Assembly (NCBI GenBank): GCA_017470995.1
Contig: JAFUXI010000057.1
Location: forward strand, 1 to 36,496
Length of the DNA: 36,496 nucleotides
DNA from: Spirochaetales bacterium
GTDB taxonomy: Bacteria > Spirochaetota > Spirochaetia > Sphaerochaetales > Sphaerochaetaceae
Direction: 5' to 3'
Each line of letters opens with the position of its first letter. Positions within the stretch are counted from its first letter, which is position 1. The translations under genes were made by a program, and so were the position numbers. Positions 14,550 through 22,949 of the stretch are shown here, piece after piece. The notes under the pieces were generated by a model that saw nothing but the letters and a program-made list of their open reading frames with translations, was not told the origin of the DNA and did no database searches.

Positions 14550-15332
14550 TTAGATAAGACCGTAGTGCATCAGGGCATTCCGGATGCCGTTGTCATCCAC
14601 ATCGGTCGTGATATAGTCGGCAACTTCCTTCGTTTCCGTCCAGGCATTGCCCATGGCAACTCCGACCGGAGCGCTTTGAAGCATGGCCATGTCATTGCCT
14701 CCATCCCCGAATGCCATGTATTGGGTTGTCTGTATGTGATAATGGTCCAGATAGGACCTGATTCCGCTTACCTTGTCGCATCCCGAGGGAGTGATGTCCA
14801 CTCCCTCCGTTCCCCATCGGAGGAAGTTGCAGCCGGGGAGGACTGCATGAAGCCAGTCTTCCTGATCCTGCGTGACAAAGACAACACCGAGGTAGATGGG
14901 GTTGCCGGTGTACTCTCCGACCGGGTGCCGGATGCCGGCCGCATAGCTGAGACCCTGGATCTTATCGTCCTTGGGAGTATTGGAGTACATGCAGTTCTCT
15001 TCGCAGAGGATGGTGTGTATTCTCTTTGCCCTGAAGATGTCCAGAAGGCCCTCCAGAGCTCTTCCGGTGATGGCATTTGAGAAGATGACATTCTTCTCTG
15101 CATCGAGGCAGAGCTGGCCGTCTATGGTCACATAGCCGTCCAGACCTACGGTGAAGACCTCGGGGAAATGCTCCAGCTCCAGCATATGGCGACCCGTGGC
15201 CAGAACGCACCTGATTCCCTTTTTCTGCAGTATTTTTATGGAATCCTTTGCGCTTTGGGGTATCGTTTTTGTTCTGTGGGAGTAGAGTGTGTGGTCGAAG
15301 TCGAAGAAGACGGCCTTTATGTCCGAAGTCAT
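14550..15332 (-). CDS. Cof-type HAD-IIB phosphatase
   Basis: 260 residues, typical for the Cof/YidA subfamily, which dephosphorylates small phosphometabolites in the cytoplasm. Motif I is F-F-D-F-D-H-T-L (Asp11, Asp13), motif II L-A-T-G-R, motif III lysine in G-C-D-K-V-S-G-I, and motif IV A-F-G-D-G-G-N-D-M-A-M-L. A C2-type cap lies between motifs II and III. The substrate cannot be told from sequence. It is transcribed toward the GerMN gene but each appears to have its own promoter. No SD precedes the start. Confidence 0.92.
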   Translation of the reverse strand: MTSDIKAVFFDFDHTLYSHRTKTIPQSAKDSIKILQKKGIRCVLATGRHMLELEHFPEVFTVGLDGYVTIDGQLCLDAEKNVIFSNAITGRALEGLLDIFRAKRIHTILCEENCMYSNTPKDDKIQGLSYAAGIRHPVGEYTGNPIYLGVVFVTQDQEDWLHAVLPGCNFLRWGTEGVDITPSGCDKVSGIRSYLDHYHIQTTQYMAFGDGGNDMAMLQSAPVGVAMGNAWTETKEVADYITTDVDDNGIRNALMHYGLI

Positions 15333-15338
15333 GGTTGA

Positions 15339-15367
15339 AGTCTATCCGTACATGCAATTAAAATCAA
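15339..15367 (-). promoter_or_regulatory. Promoter of Cof-type HAD gene, leaderless type
   Basis: On the minus strand: TTGATT, 17-bp spacer, TAGACT, then 6 nt to the ATG at 15332. Divergent from the der promoter in the same 92-bp intergenic region. Confidence 0.5.
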
Positions 15368-15389
15368 GGACCGGCAGGAAACGGGATAC

Positions 15390-15418
15390 TTGGATTAAAT
15401 GCGTTTGTAGGATAAAGT
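15390..15418 (+). promoter_or_regulatory. Promoter of der, leaderless type
   Basis: TTGGAT, 17-bp spacer, TAAAGT (15413-15418), then 6 nt to ATG 15425. The only SD-like bases (AAGG) end 2 nt before the ATG, too close for a normal SD, so translation from a very short or absent leader is predicted. Confidence 0.5.
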
Positions 15419-15424
15419 AAGGCT

Positions 15425-16990
15425 ATGAAAAAAGTGGTGATAATCGGAAGACCCAATGTCGGCAAATCGACATTGTTCAACAGACTCATAGGAAAGAGAA
15501 GGGCGATCACGGACCCCACGCCTGGCGTCACTCGTGACCCGATAACGGAAAGATGGATTCTCAACGGCCATGCAGTGGACCTCACCGACAGCGGAGGAGT
15601 GAAGCTGGACCTCGAAGGCTTTGACGAACTGGTTTCCAAGAAGAGCCTGTCTTTGCTCGACGGAGCCGATGCAATCCTGTTCATGATGGACTGCACCGAG
15701 GTCACACCGGAGGACCAGATGCTTCTGAAGGTCCTCAGACCCTACACGGACAAGATTGTCCTCGTTGTCAACAAGATCGATGACTACAAGCGCGAGGACC
15801 TGATATGGAACTATTTCTCTTACGGCTATCAGCGCATCGTAGGCATCTCTTCCTCACACGGACTTGGAATCGATACCCTTGAGGAGACTCTTCTGGGCAT
15901 GCTGGATCTGGAAGATGAGCTGGAGGATGTAGAAGACCTGCAGCAGGAAGACGACAGGCACAGCATCAAGCTTGCGGTCCTCGGAAAGCCCAACACCGGA
16001 AAGAGCACCCTTACGAACCTTCTCACAGGGCTGGATCTTTCAATCGTCAGCCCCATTGCCGGCACCACCAGGGATGTGGTGAAGGGCAGCTTCTCATACA
16101 AGGGCAACGAGTTCACCATCCTGGATACAGCCGGAATCAGACGCAAGGCCAAGGTCGAGGAGGATGTGGAGTACTATTCGGTCAACAGGGCAATCAAGAC
16201 CATCGACGAGGCCGATGTGGTGCTTCTGGTGGTCGATACCATCGAGGGGCTCTCAGAGCAGGACAAGAAGATCGCAAACCTGATAGTCCGCCGCGGAAAG
16301 GGCGTTGTCCTCGCACTGAACAAGACAGATCTGCTGAAGGGTCTTCCCAACGAGAGGCAGGCCATCGAGGACAGGGTACGCTTCCAGTTCCCGATCCTTA
16401 ACTTCGCACCCATTCGGTTCATCTCTGCGGCAACAGGAGACGGTGTTGCCGAAATGCTGGACACCGCCCTGAAGGTGAACGTGCAGCTGGCAAAGAGAAT
16501 CGATACGGCGGTTCTGAACACAGCCCTCAAGGCATGGGGAGAGGCTTACCAGCCCTCACGCGGTGCAGAGGGACACTTCAAGGTTTACTACGGTACTCAG
16601 ATTTCCGCACAGCCCGTGAAGTTCCTCTTCTTCATCAACCGCAAGAAGGATTTCCCGCAGACCTATGTTCAGTACCTCAAGAACTGCATCAGACGCGATC
16701 TCGGTTTCAATGACATTCCCATCGAGATAGACCTCCGCGAAAGGGAGCGCAGCGAGAGCAACCATAAGCTCGGCCAGAAGGCCAAGGTGCGGCCCGTAGA
16801 GGAAAGGGAAGCCGTAGGAAAACCCAGGACTACACAGAAGCCGGCAGCCGGCGGCAAGGCCAAGGCCAAGCCCGCGGCAAAGAAAGTCGGCGCCAAGGCC
16901 AAGGCCATAGCCGTCAAGAAGGCCAGGGAAACATACAAGAACAGCAAGACTGCAGCAAAGGGCGCTGAAAAGAAGACCAGGGGAAAGTGA
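15425..16990 (+). CDS. der: GTPase Der (EngA), ribosome assembly
   Basis: 521 residues: two tandem Era-like GTPase domains and a KH-like C-terminal domain, acting in 50S subunit maturation. First P-loop G-R-P-N-V-G-K-S-T (8-16) with D-S-G-G and N-K-I-D; second P-loop G-K-P-N-T-G-K-S-T (187-195) with D-T-A-G and N-K-T-D. Most Der proteins are 435-490 residues; this one has an extra Lys/Ala-rich tail of roughly 70 residues after about residue 445 that looks disordered and RNA-binding. The downstream HAD gene starts at GTG 16987 inside the der stop (GTGA overlap). Confidence 0.97.
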   Translation: MKKVVIIGRPNVGKSTLFNRLIGKRRAITDPTPGVTRDPITERWILNGHAVDLTDSGGVKLDLEGFDELVSKKSLSLLDGADAILFMMDCTEVTPEDQMLLKVLRPYTDKIVLVVNKIDDYKREDLIWNYFSYGYQRIVGISSSHGLGIDTLEETLLGMLDLEDELEDVEDLQQEDDRHSIKLAVLGKPNTGKSTLTNLLTGLDLSIVSPIAGTTRDVVKGSFSYKGNEFTILDTAGIRRKAKVEEDVEYYSVNRAIKTIDEADVVLLVVDTIEGLSEQDKKIANLIVRRGKGVVLALNKTDLLKGLPNERQAIEDRVRFQFPILNFAPIRFISAATGDGVAEMLDTALKVNVQLAKRIDTAVLNTALKAWGEAYQPSRGAEGHFKVYYGTQISAQPVKFLFFINRKKDFPQTYVQYLKNCIRRDLGFNDIPIEIDLRERERSESNHKLGQKAKVRPVEEREAVGKPRTTQKPAAGGKAKAKPAAKKVGAKAKAIAVKKARETYKNSKTAAKGAEKKTRGK

Positions 16991-17730
16991 AATACAAGGC
17001 CATCTGCTTTGACATCGACGGAACTCTATATCCCATAGGCACCATGAACAGGCGCATCTTCCGCCTGAGCGTAACCCATCCTATCTTCGGCCTGAAATAC
17101 CGGAAGGCCAGGCGTGAATTCCGCAGGCATCAGGCTGCCTTCAGACAGGACATCCCTTTCAGGTGGCGTGAGGCCATGATCGTCCGAAACGGAACGGGCG
17201 CTGAGGGGGAGGATGTGTTCTCCGAGGAAAGCTTCAGGGCAAAGTACGGAAGGACATACGACAGGCTCCACAGATGGTCCTACGATAAAATGGGAAAACT
17301 CTACGAGAAAACAACCCCTTTCAACGGTGTTGCCGAAACATTTGCAAAAATCAAGAACAATGGCCTGAAAATCGGAGTGTTTACAGATTTTCCGTTGTTT
17401 CATAAGCTTCAGGCCATGAATTTGGAAAAATACGTGGATTTTGCCGCATCGAGCGATGATGTGGGACGCCTGAAACCTGATACACACTGTTTTGAATATT
17501 TGTTATATAATCTTAGAATGGACCCGCAGGATGTACTCTACGTGGGTGACAGCTACAAGAAGGACATCATCGGTGCAAATGACGCCGGTGTTGATGCAGT
17601 GCTTGTCAACGTAAAAGGGTACAAGCCCGGGGAGACCGAAGCAAGATATCCTCTTGCCAAGGCAGTCTTCGGGACCTGGGATGAATTCGACAGATGGCTT
17701 ACGGCCGAGATGGAGGACAACAGATGTTGA
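16987..17730 (+). CDS. HAD-superfamily hydrolase
   Basis: 247 residues from a GTG start that overlaps the der stop by 4 bp. Motif I is I-C-F-D-I-D-G-T-L (Asp9, Asp11). The N-terminal cap is unusually basic (R/H-rich, residues about 20-70), motif II is G-V-F-T-D-F, the motif III region L-K-P-D-T-H, and motif IV Y-V-G-D-S-Y-K-K-D-I-I-G. It belongs to the general HAD-IA phosphatases; the substrate is unknown. The 3' end carries the SD (GGAGG, 17712-17716) and overlaps the next gene by 7 bp, so der, this gene and the coiled-coil gene form one operon. Confidence 0.88.
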   Translation: MKYKAICFDIDGTLYPIGTMNRRIFRLSVTHPIFGLKYRKARREFRRHQAAFRQDIPFRWREAMIVRNGTGAEGEDVFSEESFRAKYGRTYDRLHRWSYDKMGKLYEKTTPFNGVAETFAKIKNNGLKIGVFTDFPLFHKLQAMNLEKYVDFAASSDDVGRLKPDTHCFEYLLYNLRMDPQDVLYVGDSYKKDIIGANDAGVDAVLVNVKGYKPGETEARYPLAKAVFGTWDEFDRWLTAEMEDNRC

Positions 17731-18917
17731 CAGAATTGCTTCCGGTACTGCTTCCAATAGCACTCTTTATCATTACCCTCATCATCATCTTCACCCTCAG
17801 GTCATCCGACAACCGGAGCCGTGGTCTCGCTACGGTCAAGAAGCTTCTGGACAACTACAGGGGCGATATCGAGGCCAGCGACAACAACTTCAAGCAGTAT
17901 GCCGTGGAGCTGGAGCAGACGGTCTCGCGGAAGGATCAGGAGGTCAAGAACCTGATCCAGACAGTAAACAGCCAGCTCGGTGAACTCAAGTCCTATTCCG
18001 AGGACCTGGTAAGGCTCAAGAACACCATGGAGACCTATCGGACAGCCCTCGAGGGTCTTGCGCTGCTGACAAAGGATGCCGACCTCAAGGTCCAGACCGT
18101 TCAGGACGAGGTCGACAGGCTGGACAAGGTCCGTGCGGTCATCGACGGCTTCAAGCAGGATATGAAGGATGCCGACGAGCACCTGCGCCGCCATGAGCAG
18201 CAGGTCATCCAGCTCGAGCGCGAATCAATCGACCACATGAACCAGGCCGTCAGCGAAACAGACAGCAACATGGACGAGGCCATCGAGAATCTCCACAAGG
18301 AGAGCGCAGAGGTCTTCACTGATTTCAAGGAACGCACAGCCACGGAGACGGATTTCCGTCTGCGCAAGCTGGACGATGCCTTCCAGGCCGTCATCCATAC
18401 CGTGCAGCAGTTCTTCGGAGAGCTTGAGACCAAGATCGATGAGGCCCGCAATATCGCAGAGCGCCTTGAAGCCAAGGCAAAGACCTTCGTAAGCACCACG
18501 CCTTCGGATCCCGTGGCCGAAGTCCCGAAGATGGTCGAGGCCGATATGGGTCAGAACAGCGAGGGTTTTGCAAAGACCGACTTCCGGGATGAAATCTCCG
18601 TTCTCTCTCAGGTTGCACCCGAGGCAGAGAAGCCGAAGACGGACAACCTTCCCAAGTTCAAGGCCCCCAAGTTCACACCCAAGACCGATGAGGAGTATGA
18701 ACAGGAAGACTATGCCGAGGACCTTGCTCCCGAAGAGGAAAATACCTACGGAGACGGAATCTCCGAGACCGATGACTTTGCATCCTTCGGCGGCGTAGAC
18801 GATGAGCTTCCGATCGGCAGCGGCGATTTGCGCAACATGGACATCATGGACATGGATCTCAAGAAGTGGGAGACATACGGCAAGGAAGAAGTCATCCCCT
18901 TCGATGATCAGACGTGA
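17724..18917 (+). CDS. Membrane-anchored coiled-coil protein (SpiroCoCo-like)
   Basis: 397 residues from ATG 17724, chosen because GGAGG lies 7 nt upstream; an in-frame ATG at 17694 lacks this. An N-terminal membrane helix (about residues 3-24) is followed by a long heptad-rich coiled coil (about 30-265). A Pro/Lys linker and an acidic tail (many Asp/Glu, from about 320 to the end) follow. The architecture matches the spirochaete coiled-coil proteins annotated as SpiroCoCo; this is by architecture, not by search. A scaffold role at the inner membrane is plausible. The stop codon sits in a 10-bp tandem duplication. Confidence 0.75.
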   Translation: MLTELLPVLLPIALFIITLIIIFTLRSSDNRSRGLATVKKLLDNYRGDIEASDNNFKQYAVELEQTVSRKDQEVKNLIQTVNSQLGELKSYSEDLVRLKNTMETYRTALEGLALLTKDADLKVQTVQDEVDRLDKVRAVIDGFKQDMKDADEHLRRHEQQVIQLERESIDHMNQAVSETDSNMDEAIENLHKESAEVFTDFKERTATETDFRLRKLDDAFQAVIHTVQQFFGELETKIDEARNIAERLEAKAKTFVSTTPSDPVAEVPKMVEADMGQNSEGFAKTDFRDEISVLSQVAPEAEKPKTDNLPKFKAPKFTPKTDEEYEQEDYAEDLAPEEENTYGDGISETDDFASFGGVDDELPIGSGDLRNMDIMDMDLKKWETYGKEEVIPFDDQT

Positions 18918-18925
18918 TCAGACGT
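18906..18925 (+). repeat. 10-bp tandem duplication across a stop codon
   Basis: GATCAGACGT occurs twice head to tail at the end of the coiled-coil gene. With two copies the frame stops at TGA after D-D-Q-T; with one copy the same four residues would be followed by TAA. The protein end is therefore unchanged, so the duplication is neutral. Confidence 0.9.
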
Positions 18926-18963
18926 AAAATACTCCCGGAATACAAATGCCTCGCCTCTAAGCC

Positions 18964-18992
18964 TTGACGTTTTGTAAACGTATATGTAACTT
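18964..18992 (+). promoter_or_regulatory. grpE promoter with overlapping palindrome
   Basis: TTGACG, 17-bp spacer, TAACTT. A perfect inverted repeat ACGTTT-TGT-AAACGT (18967-18981) starts inside the -35 and fills most of the spacer, as an operator would. No CIRCE sequence is present. Confidence 0.55.
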
Positions 18993-19015
18993 TGCTTTGT
19001 CAAAAGGACATGAAT

Positions 19016-19609
19016 ATGAGTAAACATGACAATAAAGAAGAGAAAGAACTGAAGCAGGAAGAGGAGCTTCAGGTCGAAGATCAGGAAATCCAGGCCGAGG
19101 AGCCTGCACAGGAAGAGCAGGCCGAAGAAGTCTCCCAGGAGGAGATCCTGCAGAACAAGGTAGCAGAGCTCGAGGCAGCCAATGCCGATCTCAAGGACCA
19201 GATGCTGCGCCGTCAGGCAGAGCTCGAGAATTACCGCAAGCGCCTTATAAGAGACAAAGAAGAGGCAGTCCAGTTTGCAAACGAGAGCCTTATCCGCGAT
19301 ATCCTGGGATTTTTGGACAACATGGACAGAGCCCTGGCAGCAGCCAAGAACGGTGGCGATCTCAATGCCCTGATCGAGGGATTCGAGATGACCCAGAACC
19401 AGCTTCTGAGTACCCTGGACAAGAACTGGGGACTCAAGGGCATAGACAGTGTGGGGCAGGAGTTCGATCCTTCGCTGCACGAGGCCTGCATGATGACTAT
19501 AGACGAGAACCTTGACAAGGAGACCGTACTGGAGGAGTTCCAGAAGGGATATACGCTGCATGACCGCGTAATCAGGCCTTCCAAGGTCAAAATCGGCAAG
19601 CCCGAATGA
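19016..19609 (+). CDS. grpE: GrpE, DnaK nucleotide exchange factor
   Basis: 197 residues. The first 50 are a Glu/Gln/Lys-rich, low-complexity leader, then the long dimerisation helix and the beta domain ending V-I-R-P-S-K-V-K-I-G-K, the signature end of GrpE. ATG 19016 is chosen because AAAAGGA (19002-19008) lies 7 nt upstream; ATG 19010 and an earlier start at 18992 would place the SD wrongly. GrpE releases ADP from DnaK in the cytoplasm. dnaK follows after 164 bp and has its own promoter of the same type. Confidence 0.96.
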   Translation: MSKHDNKEEKELKQEEELQVEDQEIQAEEPAQEEQAEEVSQEEILQNKVAELEAANADLKDQMLRRQAELENYRKRLIRDKEEAVQFANESLIRDILGFLDNMDRALAAAKNGGDLNALIEGFEMTQNQLLSTLDKNWGLKGIDSVGQEFDPSLHEACMMTIDENLDKETVLEEFQKGYTLHDRVIRPSKVKIGKPE

Positions 19610-19700
19610 TTTTCCGAATCTTTTGCGCTTTGCCTCAGCGCCTACCACAAAGGTATGTCGCTTCCGCGCATCGCAATTCTTCGAAAAATCGAATTAACAT

Positions 19701-19729
19701 TTGACGATTCGTTTGCGGGTAAGTAAATT
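19701..19729 (+). promoter_or_regulatory. dnaK promoter
   Basis: TTGACG, 17-bp spacer, TAAATT. The -35 is identical to that of grpE and the -10 differs by one base. An inverted repeat TTCGA-AAAA-TCGAA (19680-19693) lies just upstream. The rest of 19610-19773 shows a small GCGCT/AGCGC hairpin (19625-19641) but no gene. AGGAG (19760-19764) serves ATG 19774. Confidence 0.6.
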
Positions 19730-19773
19730 ATCGGCATACGAAAAACTTGATATGGATTTAGGAGATTGAATAT

Positions 19774-21699
19774 ATGGGTAAGATTATCGGAATCGATTTG
19801 GGAACAACCAACAGCTGCGTTGCTGTGATGGAAGGCTCGGAGCCTGTAGTCATGGCCAACTCGGAGGGTCAGAGAACCACTCCGTCTGTTGTAGGATTCA
19901 CTGCAAAGGGTGACCGCCTTGTCGGACAGCCTGCCAAGAACCAGATTGTCACCAATGCGGAGAACACCGTCTACTCGATTAAGCGTTTCATGGGACATAA
20001 GTACAACGAAGTCCCCAATGAGCTTTCAATGATCCCTTACAAGGTAGTTTCAGGCAACAACGGCACCGTCAGGATCAACATCCGCGGAACCGAGTACAGC
20101 CCAGAGGAGATTTCTGCAAACATCCTCCAGAAGATGAAGAAGACCGCAGAGGATTATTTGGGCGAATCAGTGACCGAGGCAGTCATCACGGTTCCCGCAT
20201 ACTTCAACGATGCACAGAGACAGGCCACCAAGGATGCCGGAAAGATTGCAGGTCTTGAGGTCAAGAGAATCGTCAACGAGCCTACGGCCGCTGCTCTTGC
20301 ATACGGTTTCGGCAAGGATGCTTCCAAGGACGAGAAGATCGCAGTCTACGACCTCGGCGGCGGAACATTCGATATTTCCATTCTCGAACTCGGCGACGGA
20401 GTCTTCGAGGTCAAGTCTACAAACGGTGATACACACCTCGGCGGAGACAACTTCGACCAGAGAATCATCGAGTGGATGGTTTCTTCCTTCAAGAAGGAGA
20501 CCGGAATCGACCTGTCAACCGACAAGATGGCCCTGCAGAGACTCAAGGAAGCCGCAGAGAAGGCAAAGATCGAGCTTTCCAACTCGACATCCACAGACAT
20601 CAACCTGCCGTTCATCTCGGCAGACGCAACAGGCCCGAAGCACCTGCAGATGACTCTCACCAGAGCAGCTTTCGAGCAGCTGATCGACGATCTCATCGAG
20701 AGGACTAAGATCCCCTGCCAGAACGCACTCAGGGATGCAGGCCTTTCCGCTTCCGATATCGATGAGGTCATCCTCGTCGGCGGATCCACCAGAGTGCCAA
20801 AGGTCCAGGAGACCGTCAAGGCCCTGTTCGGCAAGGAGCCGCACAAGGGAGTCAACCCGGATGAAGTCGTTGCAATGGGCGCCGCAATTCAGGGCGGAAT
20901 CCTCGGCGGCTCAGTCAAGGATGTCCTGCTTCTCGATGTCACACCGCTTTCACTGGGTATCGAGACCCTCGGCGGAGTCACGACAAGACTGATCGAGAGA
21001 AACACCACCATTCCTACCAGAAAGAGCCAGGTGTTCTCAACCGCAGCCGACGGACAGACCGCAGTAAGCATTCACGTACTTCAGGGCGAACGTGAGATGG
21101 CATCCCAGAACAGGACTCTCGGAACATTCGACCTCGTCGGAATTCCGGCAGCCCCGAGAGGAGTACCTCAGATCGAAGTCACATTCGATATCGATGCCAA
21201 CGGAATCGTCCACGTTTCCGCCAAGGACCTCGGAACAGGCAAGGAGCAGAGCATCCAGATCCAGAGTTCCAGCGGTCTTGATGACAGCGAGATCGACAGA
21301 ATGGTCAAGGATGCCGAGGCCCACGCAGAAGAGGATAAGAAGGAGCGTGAGAGAATCGACACCCGCAACAACGCAGACAGCCTGGTCTATCAGACAGAGA
21401 AGGCCATGAAGGATTACGGCGACAAGGTCGATGCTTCCAGCAAGGCAGCCATCGAGAGCGCACTTGCAGACCTCAAGGCAGTTCTGGCCAACCAGAGCGC
21501 ATCAGTCGAGGAAATCAAGGCCAAGACCGAGGCACTGCAGCAGGCTTCCTACAAGCTGGCAGAAGAGATGTACAAGAACGCCAACCCGCAGGGTGGTGCC
21601 GGTCCTCAGCCCGGAGCAGGTCCGCAGGGTCCTCAGGGACCTCAGGGCGGTCCGAGCAACGCCGGAGCATCGGATGCCGACTACGAAGTTGTGAACTGA
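19774..21699 (+). CDS. dnaK: Chaperone protein DnaK (Hsp70)
   Basis: 641 residues, full length. All Hsp70 signatures are present: [10 protein letters not shown] at the start, [24 protein letters not shown], and the linker [12 protein letters not shown]. The C-terminal tail is Gly/Pro/Gln-rich (repeats of G-P-Q) and ends D-Y-E-V-V-N, a variant of the usual E-E-V-D/K-like end. It works with GrpE and DnaJ encoded on either side. Confidence 0.99.
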   Translation: MGKIIGIDLGTTNSCVAVMEGSEPVVMANSEGQRTTPSVVGFTAKGDRLVGQPAKNQIVTNAENTVYSIKRFMGHKYNEVPNELSMIPYKVVSGNNGTVRINIRGTEYSPEEISANILQKMKKTAEDYLGESVTEAVITVPAYFNDAQRQATKDAGKIAGLEVKRIVNEPTAAALAYGFGKDASKDEKIAVYDLGGGTFDISILELGDGVFEVKSTNGDTHLGGDNFDQRIIEWMVSSFKKETGIDLSTDKMALQRLKEAAEKAKIELSNSTSTDINLPFISADATGPKHLQMTLTRAAFEQLIDDLIERTKIPCQNALRDAGLSASDIDEVILVGGSTRVPKVQETVKALFGKEPHKGVNPDEVVAMGAAIQGGILGGSVKDVLLLDVTPLSLGIETLGGVTTRLIERNTTIPTRKSQVFSTAADGQTAVSIHVLQGEREMASQNRTLGTFDLVGIPAAPRGVPQIEVTFDIDANGIVHVSAKDLGTGKEQSIQIQSSSGLDDSEIDRMVKDAEAHAEEDKKERERIDTRNNADSLVYQTEKAMKDYGDKVDASSKAAIESALADLKAVLANQSASVEEIKAKTEALQQASYKLAEEMYKNANPQGGAGPQPGAGPQGPQGPQGGPSNAGASDADYEVVN

Positions 21700-21725
21700 T
21701 TCATATTTCACTTCAACAAATGGGA

Positions 21726-21775
21726 GGGAATCGCAGAAGCGGTTCCCTTCTGTGTGTACTAACAGGGTTTTTTTT
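21726..21775 (+). terminator. Stem-loop and T-run between dnaK and dnaJ
   Basis: GGGAATCGC (21726-21734) and GCGGTTCCC (21739-21747) form a 9-bp stem (one G-T pair) with a tetraloop. An eight-T run follows only 20 bases later (21768-21775), so it is not a textbook terminator. It may trim transcription into dnaJ or stabilise the dnaK message. Confidence 0.5.
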
Positions 21776-21816
21776 GTTAACTTATCTTTTGTAAGGACAA
21801 GAAGGTTAATCGGATT

Positions 21817-22941
21817 ATGGCTGATAAACGAGACTACTACGAAGTGCTTGGAGTTTCCAAGACCGCAACACAGGAAGAGATAAAGAAGGCATACAGAAAG
21901 CTGGCGATCGAGAACCATCCCGACCGCAACCCCGGAGACAAGGCAGCGGAGGAAAGGTTCAAGGAAGCCACGGAGGCCTACGAGGTGCTCTCTGACGAGA
22001 CCAAGAGAAAGAACTACGACAACTACGGCTTTGCCGGCGTAGACGGTTCCCAGGGCTTCGGCGGAGCTGCATACAGGGACTTCAGCGATTTGTTCTCAGG
22101 TGGCTTCAGCAGCATCTTCGAGGATCTCTTCGGCTTCGGCGGCGGTGCTTCCAGAGCAAGATCCCAGGGTAATCCCAACGTAGGTCAGAGCATCAGGGTG
22201 AACATCGAGGTTGACCTTCAGGACATAGTCCAGGACTTCAAGAAAGAGATGACCTATTCGCACCAGGTGGCCTGCGAGGCCTGCCACGGTACGGGATCCG
22301 CACACGGAACGGCATCCAACAAGACCTGTCCGACGTGCGGCGGTATGGGCCAGATCAGACAGTCCAGCGGATTCTTCTCCATGTCCAGAACCTGTCCCAC
22401 CTGTGGAGGCAGAGGTTCCGTGATCACCGATCCCTGTCCCAACTGCAGGGGAACCGGAACAATCAGAAAGAGCCAGACGCTTAAGATAAAGATTCCCGCA
22501 GGCATTGAAAGCGGAAGCGACATCATCATCCCGCAGATGGGAAATGCAGTTGCAAACGTCGCCACACCCGGAGACCTGTATGTCCGTGTCAACGTCAGAC
22601 CTCACCGCTACTTTGTCAGAAGCGGAGAGGACCTCTATGTCCAGATTCCGATTTCGATGACCCAGGCGGCACTCGGTTTGGATATAAATGTGCGCAACCT
22701 TGAAGGAGAGACCATCAAAGTCACTATTCCATCAGGTATCCAGAACGGAAAGATCATCCGTGTGCGCAATCAGGGACTGCCTCGCTACCGCAATGCTGAA
22801 TCAAAAGGCGACATGTACATAAAGGTCCAGATCGAGACCCCCAAGCGTCTCGGCATGAAGGCCAAGCAGATAATGAAGGAACTCTCCGAAGCCATGGGAG
22901 AGAACGATACGCCGACGCCCGTTCAATTCGAGAACAACTGA
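21817..22941 (+). CDS. dnaJ: Chaperone protein DnaJ (Hsp40)
   Basis: 374 residues, type I DnaJ. The J-domain with H-P-D (residues about 4-68) is followed by a Gly/Phe-rich linker, four zinc motifs [32 protein letters not shown] (about 150-220) and the C-terminal substrate domains. GAAGG 11 nt before the ATG is a loosely spaced SD. It stimulates DnaK ATPase activity. The rlmB gene begins 8 nt after its stop. Confidence 0.99.
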   Translation: MADKRDYYEVLGVSKTATQEEIKKAYRKLAIENHPDRNPGDKAAEERFKEATEAYEVLSDETKRKNYDNYGFAGVDGSQGFGGAAYRDFSDLFSGGFSSIFEDLFGFGGGASRARSQGNPNVGQSIRVNIEVDLQDIVQDFKKEMTYSHQVACEACHGTGSAHGTASNKTCPTCGGMGQIRQSSGFFSMSRTCPTCGGRGSVITDPCPNCRGTGTIRKSQTLKIKIPAGIESGSDIIIPQMGNAVANVATPGDLYVRVNVRPHRYFVRSGEDLYVQIPISMTQAALGLDINVRNLEGETIKVTIPSGIQNGKIIRVRNQGLPRYRNAESKGDMYIKVQIETPKRLGMKAKQIMKELSEAMGENDTPTPVQFENN

Positions 22942-22949
22942 GGTAAATG

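Noticed and set aside
19610-19773. CIRCE element upstream of dnaK
   Set aside because: No TTAGCACTC-N9-GAGTGCTAA-like sequence is present.
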